This document shows, piece by piece, positions 29,043 through 38,973 of a stretch of DNA of 64,000 nt. A model generated the notes under the pieces. The model did not search any database, was not told where the DNA came from, and saw only the letters and a list, made by a program, of their open reading frames with translations. Position numbers and translations under genes: made by a program. Within the stretch, counting starts at the first letter, position 1. Every line of letters begins with the position of its first letter. Location of the stretch: assembly GCA_965223725.1 (NCBI GenBank), contig CBDCXE010000006.1, positions 1-64,000 on the forward strand, in the 5' to 3' direction. This stretch comes from CBDCXE01 sp965223725 [NCBI: Nitrospinota bacterium]. GTDB taxonomy: Bacteria; Nitrospinota_A; UBA7883.

Positions 29043-30010
29043 AAAAATCAGGTCTTATCTTATTGCTGGCATTCGCGCTGGCTTGCTTTCCCGCATGCGG
29101 AAATGTTGAAGAAACTGTATTGGTGGGTGATGGTGATGTTCCCTACAACAGGCTGGGTATTTCCATGTTCCCTCGCAACCAGACCATGGGGGACATCGCA
29201 ACCCAGATGAGAGATATAAAATCGCTCGGTTTTAATCATGTCCGGATCACATTCTGGTTCGACAACTTGTATATGGGCTCTCCCAACAGCGGCAAACGAT
29301 TTGCGCAGTTCGACCGCGCCGTCAATGCCGCCAGGGCCGCCGGTCTGGAGGTGGTGGGCATCCTTGCCTATATTCCCACATGGCTCCGGGGGAACAGCAA
29401 CTGGAAAAACATTTTTATCAGCCAATATGTAAACCCTGTGGTGCGGCGATATAACGGAAAGGTAAAGTTTTGGGAAGTGTGGAACGAGCCGGACGAATTT
29501 ACATTCGGTGTGTTAAACGGTACTCCGGAAGATTATTTTGATCTGCTAAAAAAGGTTTCTGGCGCTATCCGGGCTATTAACCCGGGCGTGACTATAGTCT
29601 CCGCCGCCACTGCGAATATAACCGCCGATGGTCTCGATAAATTCAAATGGACAGAGCGCCTGGTCGACCTGGGCCTGTCGAATTATGCTAATGTTTTAAA
29701 CTTTCATTACTATGCCGACCTGGAGATAGAGCTCTCTGCATTTGGCCGGGCGCTGGTCAGTAAATGGGGTGGCCGAGTGTGGGTGACCGAAATCGGCAAA
29801 AGCGGGCAGGCGAATCAAAAGGATTATTTTGAAAGGAACGTAGCCTACGTCAACAAAACCCTCAACCCAGAGTTGATATTCTGGTACTGCTATGTCCAGG
29901 GCGCTGGCAGTGGCGAGCAGGTGGCGCCCGATCAGACTTTTGGCTTGCGAACGCTTTCGGGTGGGGCGGCGGTGGATTCTCCACTATATATTCATCTCAA
30001 GAACAGGTAG
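29039..30010 (+). CDS. Lipoprotein with glycoside-hydrolase-like TIM barrel
   Basis: 323 residues. A short lipoprotein-type signal ends near a Cys at about residue 16 or 20 (LACFPAC). The rest resembles clan GH-A barrels (GH5/GH39-like). The acid/base Glu would be in VWNEPDEF (about residue 144) and the nucleophile Glu in VWVTEIGKS. The substrate is unknown. It sits between msbA and the O-antigen ligase and overlaps msbA by 4 bases, so a role in trimming or remodelling a surface glycan is plausible (inference). Confidence 0.75.
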   Translation: MKKSGLILLLAFALACFPACGNVEETVLVGDGDVPYNRLGISMFPRNQTMGDIATQMRDIKSLGFNHVRITFWFDNLYMGSPNSGKRFAQFDRAVNAARAAGLEVVGILAYIPTWLRGNSNWKNIFISQYVNPVVRRYNGKVKFWEVWNEPDEFTFGVLNGTPEDYFDLLKKVSGAIRAINPGVTIVSAATANITADGLDKFKWTERLVDLGLSNYANVLNFHYYADLEIELSAFGRALVSKWGGRVWVTEIGKSGQANQKDYFERNVAYVNKTLNPELIFWYCYVQGAGSGEQVAPDQTFGLRTLSGGAAVDSPLYIHLKNR

Positions 30011-30041
30011 TCATCTCATTGACGCCAACAATGGATGAACC

Positions 30042-31232
30042 ATGAATGCAGGGGATGAGACCAGGTGGGAGCGGGCAGGTTTAATATTCCTGCTGATCTT
30101 CGCCGCTTCGGACCTGGTTTCCATATCGGTGGCGCAGATATCAGCCGCTGGAATGGGTGCATGCTGGATAGGCCGGTGGGTCCAGACTAAATCAGCGCCG
30201 GAACTGTCGCCCCTTTTATGGCCGCTGGTGGCGTTTGTAATCACTTCTCTTTCGGCCGCTGTTTTTTCCCTCGATCCGGCCGAGTCTGTCAAGGACTCCA
30301 AGGATCTTCTGCATATTGTCATTTTTTTCTCCGCATACGATCTGTTTATCCGCAACAGCTCCCGAGTTCGGCTCGTTATAAAAATTATGGTGGCTGTCGG
30401 CGCCGGGACAGCGTTGGTGGGGCTGGGCCAGGCCGTTGCGCGGGGTATAGATATCAGTAACAGGATCTCCGGGTTCAATGATATCTACATGACCTATGCC
30501 GGGCTGTTGATGCTGGTGGGGGTGATGGGTTTTGCGATGGTTTTGTTCTCCTTCAAAAAATGGAATGACGTATGGATACCGTCAGCCATCGCTTTGATGA
30601 CGCTGGCTGTGCTTTTTTCATTGACGCGAAACGCCTGGGTTGGTCTGTTTGCAGGGTTTGTGGTTTTACTGGTGATGAGAAAGCCTTGGTCGATAATTGC
30701 GATTCCTATCGTTATTGCTGTGGCTATGGCCATTGCCCCGGCTAATGTTCAGGAGAGGATCCACAGCATGTTCAACCTTGAAGACAGCACCAACAAAGAG
30801 CGCGTATTACTTTGGGGCGCCGGCCTGAAGATTGTGGCGGATAACCCGGTAACTGGCGTGGGGCAAAACTCGTTCCCGTTGGCCTATCCTGATTACCGCA
30901 GCCCGGAAGTCAAAGAGCCTAACATATCTCATTTACATAATAACTTCCTGGAAATAGCGGCGGAACGTGGCCTGCCTGGACTGGCGGCATGGATGTCAGT
31001 ATGGATGGTCGCTATTTGGCAATTGATTATCACATGGCTTAAAAGTAAGAATAGCGATGACGAAACCAAAACCGGACTTGCTGTGGGCATAGCCGGAATC
31101 GCCGCATTTTTATCCGCCGGTATGTTTGAATATAACTTTGGCGATTCAGAGATACAGATGCTTTACTACCTGATTCTTTCTATCGGGATGGCGGCTGTAT
31201 ATAGAAGCTCCGCTGGTAATATAACTGGCTAG
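30042..31232 (+). CDS. O-antigen ligase (WaaL/Wzy_C family)
   Basis: 396 residues, about 10-12 membrane helices. The large periplasmic loop has the Wzy_C signature: FSLTRNAWVGLFAG, GVGQNSFPLAYPDY and HLHNNFLEIAAERG. The conserved His (SHLHNNFLE) and Arg residues are those needed for ligase activity in WaaL. The family joins O-antigen to lipid A-core, or polymerises glycans. It is co-directional with GT9, msbA and the barrel lipoprotein. Confidence 0.88.
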   Translation: MNAGDETRWERAGLIFLLIFAASDLVSISVAQISAAGMGACWIGRWVQTKSAPELSPLLWPLVAFVITSLSAAVFSLDPAESVKDSKDLLHIVIFFSAYDLFIRNSSRVRLVIKIMVAVGAGTALVGLGQAVARGIDISNRISGFNDIYMTYAGLLMLVGVMGFAMVLFSFKKWNDVWIPSAIALMTLAVLFSLTRNAWVGLFAGFVVLLVMRKPWSIIAIPIVIAVAMAIAPANVQERIHSMFNLEDSTNKERVLLWGAGLKIVADNPVTGVGQNSFPLAYPDYRSPEVKEPNISHLHNNFLEIAAERGLPGLAAWMSVWMVAIWQLIITWLKSKNSDDETKTGLAVGIAGIAAFLSAGMFEYNFGDSEIQMLYYLILSIGMAAVYRSSAGNITG

Positions 31233-31248
31233 GAAGCGCTGCTTTATG

Positions 31249-31280
31249 TTGACACTTGCCTATTATTTATGTGCTAAAAT
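31249..31280 (+). promoter_or_regulatory. Possible dksA promoter
   Basis: Perfect -35 TTGACA (31249-31254) and TAAAAT (31275-31280) with a TGn extension, 20 bases apart, longer than ideal. It is followed by a GGAGAGTAGGAAA ribosome-binding region and the dksA ATG at 31302. Confidence 0.35.
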
Positions 31281-31301
31281 AAATCGTCGGAGAGTAGGAA
31301 A

Positions 31302-31670
31302 ATGAACCTTAGCAAAAATGAACAAGACTATTTCAGAAAGGCCCTTCTGGACCAGAAGAACGCTCTTTTGAAAGAGGCCGAGAAGACCGTTGAAAGCGAG
31401 TTGGGTGTTGTCGAAGAAGAAATGGCGGACACCATCGATCGGTCAGCGGTGGAGACTGAGCGCAACTTCACACTGCGCCTGAGGGACCGGGAGCGCAAGC
31501 TGATAAAAAAAATCGATGAAGCCCTGGAGCGGCTGGAAGCGGACGAGTTCGGCGATTGTCAGGATTGCGGAGAAAGCATCGGCGTGAAAAGGCTCCAGGC
31601 CCGGCCGGTCGCCACCCTCTGCATCCAGTGCAAGGAGGATCAGGAACAGAAAGAAAAACAGCTCGGCTGA
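31302..31670 (+). CDS. dksA: RNA polymerase-binding protein DksA/TraR family
   Basis: 122 residues. The coiled coil (about 5-80) is followed by a four-Cys zinc finger: Cys86, 89, 107, 110 (CQDC and CIQC). DksA enters the RNA polymerase secondary channel and, with ppGpp, controls rRNA and amino-acid promoters. It is shorter than Escherichia coli DksA (151), like the compact forms of many other phyla. Confidence 0.9.
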   Translation: MNLSKNEQDYFRKALLDQKNALLKEAEKTVESELGVVEEEMADTIDRSAVETERNFTLRLRDRERKLIKKIDEALERLEADEFGDCQDCGESIGVKRLQARPVATLCIQCKEDQEQKEKQLG

Positions 31671-31734
31671 CTCCGCCCCTCCCACAGCCTGCCTGCTCGA
31701 AACATTTCTTTATATAACGATGTCGATCCATTAA

Positions 31735-32856
<1,122 letters not shown>

Positions 32857-32859
32857 CTG

Positions 32860-33960
32860 ATGAACGAAGCTATCGGGATATATATACATATACCGTTTTG
32901 CCACAGCAAATGCCCTTACTGTGACTTTCATTCGGTCACCGAGTCGGATGACACGATTGATGAATATATCAAGGCGCTCGTTGCGGAACTTCATATGCAG
33001 GCAGGTTGTGGTGTTGGCAAAAAAATCGCATCCATTTTCATCGGAGGCGGCACTCCATCGTTGTTAAAAACGGCGCATGTTAACAGGATACTTGACGCAT
33101 GCAGAAAAAATTTCACAACCCAGCCCAACGTCGAGATAACGATGGAAGCCAACCCGGAATCTGCCTCACTTTCAAAACTCCGGGGATATCGTAAAGCTGG
33201 TGTGAACAGGGTGTCAATCGGCGTGCAGTCACTGAGCGATAGAACGTTGGCCAGCCTGGGGCGACTACATTCGGCGGACCAGGGGCGCGGGGCAGTCGCC
33301 AAAGCGTTTGACGCTGGCTTCACGAATGTATCCGCCGATTTTATTTTCGGTGCGCCGGACCAATCCGCCGCTGAATGGCGCGGTGAGATTGAAGAAGCGG
33401 CCGGTTGGGGCCTGCAACATATATCATGCTATCAACTGACCGCCGAACCTGGCACGCCGCTGGGAAACGCCATGGATAAGGGCCACACAGAACTTTCAAA
33501 GGATGGCGCCCAAATGTTTGATATTGCTGAAAAGGTGTTGAGAAAAAGAGGGTATCGTCACTACGAAATCTCTAATTACGCAATGCCAGGGTATGAATGC
33601 CAGCACAACCTGGGATATTGGGAATGGAGAAACTATTTGGGGGTAGGCGCGGCCGCGCACAGCTTCATAGATGGCGCCAGGTGGGCGAATATAAAATCGA
33701 TCGATAGCTATATCAGCAGAATGGCGGAATCGAAAAGCGCTATATATCGTCGCGAAACACTTACCGCAGAAATGATTCAAGCGGAGCGGTTGATGCTGGG
33801 GCTGAGGCTTAAAAAAGGAGTCGCACGGGACCAGTTGTTAATCACTGGACAGATAAAAAAGATGGTGTCGCATAAAATGCTCAAGTTGACAAAAACTAAT
33901 CTGCGCGCCACATCCCGTGGCTGGAAAATCCTTGATAGCCTGCTGACCAACCTGGAATAA
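32860..33960 (+). CDS. hemW: Radical SAM heme chaperone HemW
   Basis: 366 residues. Radical SAM site CHSKCPYCDF (Cys14, 18, 21) after YIHIPF. A Cys follows directly after CxxxCxxC in true CPO HemN but is replaced by Asp-Phe here, as in HemW. IGVQSLSDRTLASLGRLH and YEISNYAMPGYECQHNLGYW are family segments. It is proposed to insert heme into respiratory enzymes. It is coupled to tgt. Confidence 0.92.
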   Translation: MNEAIGIYIHIPFCHSKCPYCDFHSVTESDDTIDEYIKALVAELHMQAGCGVGKKIASIFIGGGTPSLLKTAHVNRILDACRKNFTTQPNVEITMEANPESASLSKLRGYRKAGVNRVSIGVQSLSDRTLASLGRLHSADQGRGAVAKAFDAGFTNVSADFIFGAPDQSAAEWRGEIEEAAGWGLQHISCYQLTAEPGTPLGNAMDKGHTELSKDGAQMFDIAEKVLRKRGYRHYEISNYAMPGYECQHNLGYWEWRNYLGVGAAAHSFIDGARWANIKSIDSYISRMAESKSAIYRRETLTAEMIQAERLMLGLRLKKGVARDQLLITGQIKKMVSHKMLKLTKTNLRATSRGWKILDSLLTNLE

Positions 33961-33990
33961 TCCCAGCCACTCCCAACGCAATACCTAATA

Positions 33991-34713
33991 TCAGGTATCG
34001 TTCCCGCTCAACAGGTTGTCGTAGCTGATCTCGGGCCGCTGACCCCATTTCTCGGAGAAAATCGTCTCGTCCAATGTCCGCTTTGGCAACCAGCCAGCCT
34101 TTTGTAACAACGGTATATCATCGAAGCTTTCCACATGACCGATGCACAGATAGGCGACAGGTATAATATGTGGCGGTATATTGAAAACATCTTTCAGAAA
34201 TTCATTTTTCAATATGCTCACCCAACCCACACCAAGGCCCTCCGCCCGGGCCGCCAGCCACAGGTTCTGCACCGCGCAGACAGCGCTGAACACATCAGTT
34301 TCCTTAATCGTATTCCGCCCGATCACCGATGGGCCAAATCGCGATGGATCACACGTGACTAACAGGTTGACCGAGGAGCAGAGGATTCCCTCCAGCTTAT
34401 AACTAAGGTAAGTGTCCTGTCGCTCGTCTTCAAACCCATGCGCCGCGTGCACCCGCTCCGACTCCACATGGGCCTGGATTTTTTTCCGTGTGTCCATATC
34501 TTCCACTATTAAAAAATCCCACGGTTGCATGAAGCCAACCGACGGCGCCTTGTTGGCCGCATCCAGCACCCGCGCCAATGTCTCATCCGGCACTGGCTTG
34601 TTTATAAAGCTTCGGATATCCCTTCTTTTTCTGATAGCGTCATAGACACCCTGCCTCGCTTCGGCGCCGAATGAGTGGTCTGGAGCCACTGTTTCTTTTT
34701 CTAGACTTTGCAT
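33991..34713 (-). CDS. bluB: 5,6-dimethylbenzimidazole synthase
   Basis: 240 residues from ATG 34713. Nitroreductase-fold flavin enzyme that breaks down FMNH2 to DMB, the lower ligand of vitamin B12. RRDIRSFINKPVPDETLARVL, APSVGFMQPWDF and AEGLGVGWVSIL are BluB motifs. A longer in-frame start at 34914 would translate the end of the cobalamin riboswitch and was rejected. Regulation by the upstream B12 riboswitch agrees with the function. It is convergent with hemW. Confidence 0.93.
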   Translation of the reverse strand: MQSLEKETVAPDHSFGAEARQGVYDAIRKRRDIRSFINKPVPDETLARVLDAANKAPSVGFMQPWDFLIVEDMDTRKKIQAHVESERVHAAHGFEDERQDTYLSYKLEGILCSSVNLLVTCDPSRFGPSVIGRNTIKETDVFSAVCAVQNLWLAARAEGLGVGWVSILKNEFLKDVFNIPPHIIPVAYLCIGHVESFDDIPLLQKAGWLPKRTLDETIFSEKWGQRPEISYDNLLSGNDT

Positions 34714-34803
34714 AGTTCCCTCGACTGATGGCGCACGGCTGGGGAAAGGGCAGAAGGCCCTGATGGAAAACAAGGCATATAACGCTCGTCCAACATTCCG
34801 CAG

Positions 34804-34845
34804 CTCCCGTGCTGATGTTAAAAAATACGCTAAAGGCGCAAAGGC
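34804..34845 (-). promoter_or_regulatory. Possible expression platform of the B12 riboswitch
   Basis: Minus-strand reading downstream of the aptamer: a short GC stem (GCGC-CTTTA-GCGT) is followed by TATTTTTT. It is a weak intrinsic-terminator-like element and could be the attenuator of the riboswitch. The stem is only 4 bp, so this is tentative. Confidence 0.3.
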
Positions 34846-34878
34846 CCAACGCAATCGAGCGCCATCTCCAGGTGGCAT

Positions 34879-35040
34879 CCTGCAGGCAAGTATTCTGGCT
34901 CCCAGGTCATTCAAAAAAGTCGCGCCTTCCCGGCTTTTGCCAGTGGCATAATGCGACTGTAACCCTGGTTACAGCGGCGGGCCCGCGATGGATTCTCACC
35001 ATCTTCCTTTTCAGCTCTTAAAGCAACCTGCAGGCCTCAA
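34879..35040 (-). ncRNA. Cobalamin (B12) riboswitch controlling bluB
   Basis: Read on the minus strand. The outer stem is a CCTGCAGG palindrome at each end (35027-35034 and 34879-34886). The conserved core segment GGTGAGAATCC is followed by GCGGGCCCGCCGCTGTAACC, GCCACTGGC and CGGGAAGGCGCGAC. The B12 box AGCCAGAATACTTGCCTGC lies at 34882-34900. The order and spacing match the cobalamin riboswitch family. About 165 bases separate it from the bluB ATG. High B12 should repress the gene. Confidence 0.92.
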
Positions 35041-35055
35041 TTCATATAGGGCTAG

Positions 35056-35084
35056 ATTCTACAACAGCGTTCGATAATTTGCAA
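35056..35084 (-). promoter_or_regulatory. Promoter of the bluB riboswitch transcript
   Basis: On the minus strand TTGCAA (35084-35079) and TAGAAT (35061-35056) are 17 bases apart. The transcript start would fall near 35048, just before the first riboswitch stem. Confidence 0.6.
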
Positions 35085-35118
35085 CAACATGATAATGGAG
35101 CAGGTTAATTCAATGAGA

Positions 35119-35147
35119 TTGACGATTAACCTTGCCACAGTTATACT
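35119..35147 (+). promoter_or_regulatory. Promoter of hflK-hflC
   Basis: TTGACG (35119-35124) and TATACT (35142-35147) are exactly 17 bases apart. It is divergent from the bluB promoter and about 30 bases before the hflK start. Confidence 0.65.
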
Positions 35148-35177
35148 GAAAAATTACTTTATTTGGAGAGATTTTTT

Positions 35178-36248
35178 ATGGACTGGGACGACAGGCCCAG
35201 GCGTGGCAGACGAGGCGGCGCTGGCGGGTTCGACAAGATACCGGAGTTTGATATTGGCAAGTTGAGACCACCAGAATTTAAGCCTCGCCATTTGTTGCTG
35301 ATAATACCCATCATAATCGCCATATGGCTGTTGACCGGGTTATACAAGGTTGAACTGCAAGAAGAGGCGGTGGCTTTGGCTTTCGGTAAACATATCAAAA
35401 CATCTCAGCCAGGCTTGCATTGGAACGTACCATCTCCCTTTGGCAAAGTCATTAAAGTAAAATCCCAAGAAATCAAGCGGGTCGAAATCGGGTTTCGCAC
35501 CGGGCAGAGCAGGATCTCTCGCAACGAGCTGATGAGAGAGTCGCTGATGCTGACGGAAGGCGCCAATATGATCGATATACATATGTCGGTTCAGTATCAG
35601 GTAAGTGATTCCGCTATGTTCCTTTTTGAAGTTGCTGACACACCTCGCAAGTTGGAAGGAATCGGCCCGGAAATAACAGTAAAAAATGTAGCTGAAGCAG
35701 CCTTGCGGGAAATCGTTGGCAAAAACAATATTGATGAAATATTGACCGTCGGTAAGGCCCAAGTTCAGCAGGATATACATGACCTGATGCAAACTATCCT
35801 GGATCGTTACAACGCGGGTGTTTCTATCCGTCTGGTTCAGTTGCAGGATGTGCACCCGCCTGATGAGGTTCGTGAAGCGTTTCGCGATGTTAACAACTCG
35901 GAAGAAGACAAGAATAGACTGATTCGGGAAGCTGAGGGTTATTACAACTCGATAATACCGGAAACCCGCGGTAGGGCGGCTCAGATAATCGCCAGGGCGG
36001 AGGCTTATAAAGAAGAAAAAGTAAAGATCTCTGAAGGTGACGCCAGTCGCTTCCTCTCCCAGCTAAAAGAATATAAGAACGCTCCGGAAATCACGAAGAA
36101 AAGGTTGTATATAGAGGCTATGGAAGAAGTGCTCTCTAAAGTGGACAAGGTGATTATTGACAAAAACGTGTCTGGCTCTGTATTACCGCTGCTGCCGCTG
36201 GGTAATATGAAACAAACACCCCCTGTACTGCAAGGAGAAGCGAAATGA
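35178..36248 (+). CDS. hflK: FtsH protease modulator HflK (SPFH/band 7)
   Basis: 356 residues from ATG 35178, which has a GGAGAG ribosome-binding site 8 bases upstream; the TTG at 35163 is a weaker choice. A Gly/Arg-rich cytoplasmic N-terminus (RRGRRGGAGG) is followed by one membrane helix (about 38-58) and the SPFH domain, ending with a Pro-rich tail. HflK and HflC form a membrane ring around FtsH. The stop overlaps hflC (ATGA). Confidence 0.94.
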   Translation: MDWDDRPRRGRRGGAGGFDKIPEFDIGKLRPPEFKPRHLLLIIPIIIAIWLLTGLYKVELQEEAVALAFGKHIKTSQPGLHWNVPSPFGKVIKVKSQEIKRVEIGFRTGQSRISRNELMRESLMLTEGANMIDIHMSVQYQVSDSAMFLFEVADTPRKLEGIGPEITVKNVAEAALREIVGKNNIDEILTVGKAQVQQDIHDLMQTILDRYNAGVSIRLVQLQDVHPPDEVREAFRDVNNSEEDKNRLIREAEGYYNSIIPETRGRAAQIIARAEAYKEEKVKISEGDASRFLSQLKEYKNAPEITKKRLYIEAMEEVLSKVDKVIIDKNVSGSVLPLLPLGNMKQTPPVLQGEAK

Positions 36249-37117
36249 AAAATCTGAAATCATTTATGACTCCTGTGATTGTCATCGGGGTAATCTTTCT
36301 GTTTATTTTGGCGAAGGAAACCTTTTTTATTGTTCAGGAAAATGAGCAGGTTGTTATAACCCAGCTGGGAAAGTTCGTCAGGATGATACAAGACCCCGGG
36401 TTCCACTATAAAACTCCATTTATTCAGTCCAGTGTTTATTACGACAAGCGTCTATTGGGCCATGACGTCGAACCGACAGAAATTGTAACCAAGGATAAAA
36501 GAACGCTGATTATAGACAACTTCGCGAAGTGGAGGATAACAAACGCGGAGCAGTTTTTCACCCGGATAAAAACCATAAATGCTGCGAAGGACCGGCTGCG
36601 CGACACAATATATTCCGAGTTACGGCAAGACTTTGGCGCTCACGATCTTTTTGAAATTGTTTCCACTCAAAGGGCAAAGCTGATGAAGGAAGTAACCGAG
36701 CGGGCGAATAAAAAAGTTAAAGAGCTGAACATGGGCGTGGAAATTATTGACGTTCGTATCAAGCGCGCCGACCTTCCGCCGGAAAACCAGCAAGCCGTAT
36801 TTGACCGTATGCGCGAAGAACGTAAACGTATCGCAAAGCAGTTCCGCTCTGAAGGCAAGGAAGAGGCCCAAAAAATAAGGGCCACCACCGACAAGGAAAA
36901 AGTAATCTTGCTGGCGGAAGCCACCAAAAAAGAGCAGGAAATACGTGGGCTAGGTGATGGCGAAGCGATAAAAATCACCGCCCAGGCGTTTGGCCAGGAC
37001 GAAGAATTCTATTCGTTTTTAAGGTCACTGGAAGCGTATAAAAAATCGTTGGTGGAAAAAGGTTTCATTGTGCTTTCTGAAGACTCACCATTTTTAAAGC
37101 ATCTAGGAGAGCAATAA
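36245..37117 (+). CDS. hflC: FtsH protease modulator HflC
   Basis: 290 residues. One N-terminal helix (about 10-30), then the SPFH domain. GVEIIDVRIKRADLP and RMREERKRIAKQFRSEG are characteristic of HflC. It partners HflK in the periplasmic ring controlling FtsH. It is translationally coupled by the 4-base overlap. Confidence 0.94.
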   Translation: MKNLKSFMTPVIVIGVIFLFILAKETFFIVQENEQVVITQLGKFVRMIQDPGFHYKTPFIQSSVYYDKRLLGHDVEPTEIVTKDKRTLIIDNFAKWRITNAEQFFTRIKTINAAKDRLRDTIYSELRQDFGAHDLFEIVSTQRAKLMKEVTERANKKVKELNMGVEIIDVRIKRADLPPENQQAVFDRMREERKRIAKQFRSEGKEEAQKIRATTDKEKVILLAEATKKEQEIRGLGDGEAIKITAQAFGQDEEFYSFLRSLEAYKKSLVEKGFIVLSEDSPFLKHLGEQ

Positions 37118-37170
37118 AACGAGCGCAAGCCTGGCTGATTAGCTGAAAAATAATCCTGAGCGACAACAGT

Positions 37171-38286
37171 ATGAATGTACTGTATATTCTGTTTTCAAAG
37201 GGGTGGGGTGGGCTGGAACGCTATGCCATCGGCAAGGCGCAAGCCATGGCCGAGCGTGGCCACGACATATACTTCCTGCGTCTGAAAAATTCCGAAGTGG
37301 CGAAGGCTTTGGATGAAATCAACATGCCGGGCGAGGAATGGGATCCGGTGCGGTATGTCGATGTCCGGGCCATTTGGGGTATCCGGTCCCTGGTCAAGCA
37401 GATGGGCGTCTCCATTGTCCACACTCACCACTCCGCCGATCTGGGGCTGGCGGCCACCGCGCTGTGGCATATGCCCGATGTGAAGCTTCTGTTTTCCAAT
37501 TATATGCAAGCGCCCGGGTTGAAGCACGATCTGTATCACAGGTTGGAATATTCGCGGGTGGACAAGATTATTGTCGGCGCCGACAGTATGCGGCAAAATT
37601 CCGTTAAGAACCTGCCGATGGAACCAGATAATGTGATCACCATACCATACGGGCTGGATATGGACAAATTCGACCCGGATAAAAAGCCGAAGGGCGCGTT
37701 AAGGAACAAGCATGGGATCGACAACGGAGCCTTGGTGGCTGGTGTGATCAGCCGGCTTGATCCGCTGAAAGGTCAGATGGAAATGATCGAAGCGGCGCCT
37801 GCCATATTCGACCGGTTTCCTGACGCGTACATCATACTGACCGGTGACGAAACACCGGAGTATAAAGGCCGCTATATGCCCCTTCTGGAAAAGAAGGTGA
37901 AGCAGCTGGGGTTTAGGGGGAAGATCATTTTCACTGGCCCGACGGATGATACTGCTTCCATACTCGCCGACCTGGATGTATACGTTCTGCCTTCCCATTC
38001 AGAGACCTTTGCGCTGGGGCTGATCGAAGCGATGGCCATGGGCAAGGCTGTCGTAGGGACCGATGCCGGCGGCACACCGGATATTCTGGATAACAAAACC
38101 TGCGGCCTGCTGGCCCAGCCGAAGAGTCCCAAATCGCTGGCGGAAAAGGTGATCACACTGTTTTCCGACGCCACCTTGCGCAAAACCCTTGGCCAAAACG
38201 CCCGGTCGAAGGTTGCGGGTGTCTATGATAGAAAACTTTCCATGGACAAGCTGGACGCGCTGTATCAAGAGGTTGCTTCAACCTAG
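37171..38286 (+). CDS. Glycosyltransferase family 4
   Basis: 371 residues, GT-B fold. An N-terminal acceptor domain (SKGWGGLERYAIG) is followed by a donor domain with VLPSHSETFALGLIEAMAMGKAVVGTDAGGTP, the Glu-x7-Glu type GT4 motif. It transfers a sugar from a nucleotide donor, probably for LPS or another glycan. The specificity is unknown. It is 53 bases after hflC and overlaps the convergent sfsA by 9 bases at the 3' ends. Confidence 0.88.
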   Translation: MNVLYILFSKGWGGLERYAIGKAQAMAERGHDIYFLRLKNSEVAKALDEINMPGEEWDPVRYVDVRAIWGIRSLVKQMGVSIVHTHHSADLGLAATALWHMPDVKLLFSNYMQAPGLKHDLYHRLEYSRVDKIIVGADSMRQNSVKNLPMEPDNVITIPYGLDMDKFDPDKKPKGALRNKHGIDNGALVAGVISRLDPLKGQMEMIEAAPAIFDRFPDAYIILTGDETPEYKGRYMPLLEKKVKQLGFRGKIIFTGPTDDTASILADLDVYVLPSHSETFALGLIEAMAMGKAVVGTDAGGTPDILDNKTCGLLAQPKSPKSLAEKVITLFSDATLRKTLGQNARSKVAGVYDRKLSMDKLDALYQEVAST

Positions 38287-38973
38287 CTCGACCGGAATCT
38301 CGCCAATAACCGAAGTCGACCGCCGCCCTACCCTGCATCGCACCGCCCGGACATCCACCCCCCGCTCCTTGGCCAGCTTCAGCTCTCTGCTAAAAACCGG
38401 GTCTGTCCCTGTGTTGGGCATGAACCGGCTGGCGTCGGAGCGCAGGACACAAAACAGAACCATACAACGGTACCCTTCTTCTGTCAGCTTGCCAAGGGCC
38501 GACATGTGCGCAGCGCCTCTGATGGTGGGCGCATCGGAGAACAGGGCAGTATTTTCCCTGACCAGAGTGACCGATTTTATCTCCACAACCGTTGGCTGTT
38601 TTGATCCTCCAGAAAGCAGAAGGTCAAACCTGTGTCGACCTACGCTGTATTCCCTTTGCACATTTTCGTATCCGGAAAACAGATCAGACTTTCCACCCAG
38701 CGCCATCCGCTCGATCAGCCGGTTTGGCGCCATGGAATCGACACACACCCAGCGCCGGTTATACCAGACCGCCCGGACCGTGTACGCTGTTTTTCTTTGG
38801 CTGCCATTTTCCTTCGATAGGATGGCGCGCCTGCCTTCGGTAAACAGCTCGAACAACCGGCCGGAGTTGGGGATGTGCGCCTTATGCTCCTTTCCGCCGA
38901 TTTTTACTATACCCAGGAACCGGTTAAGCTTCTTAACGAAAATAGCGTCGATCGGTTGATTGCAATAGATCAC
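38278..38973 (-). CDS. sfsA: SfsA family DNA/RNA-binding nuclease-like protein
   Basis: 231 residues. An N-terminal OB-like part (FLGIVKIGGKEHKAHIPNSGRL) is followed by a PD-(D/E)xK-like domain with RHRFDLLL and VVEIKSVTL. It was originally linked to sugar-fermentation stimulation in Escherichia coli; the exact role is unsettled. Its start overlaps the argJ stop by 4 bases. Confidence 0.92.
   Translation of the reverse strand: MIYCNQPIDAIFVKKLNRFLGIVKIGGKEHKAHIPNSGRLFELFTEGRRAILSKENGSQRKTAYTVRAVWYNRRWVCVDSMAPNRLIERMALGGKSDLFSGYENVQREYSVGRHRFDLLLSGGSKQPTVVEIKSVTLVRENTALFSDAPTIRGAAHMSALGKLTEEGYRCMVLFCVLRSDASRFMPNTGTDPVFSRELKLAKERGVDVRAVRCRVGRRSTSVIGEIPVELG

Noticed and set aside
33981-33998. 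Hairpin ATACCT/AGGTAT between hemW and bluB as a terminator
   Set aside because: The stem is only 6 bp of mostly A-T and no T run follows on either strand.
34714-34914. Longer bluB N-terminus
   Set aside because: It translates the 3' part of the cobalamin riboswitch; the family homology begins after ATG 34713.
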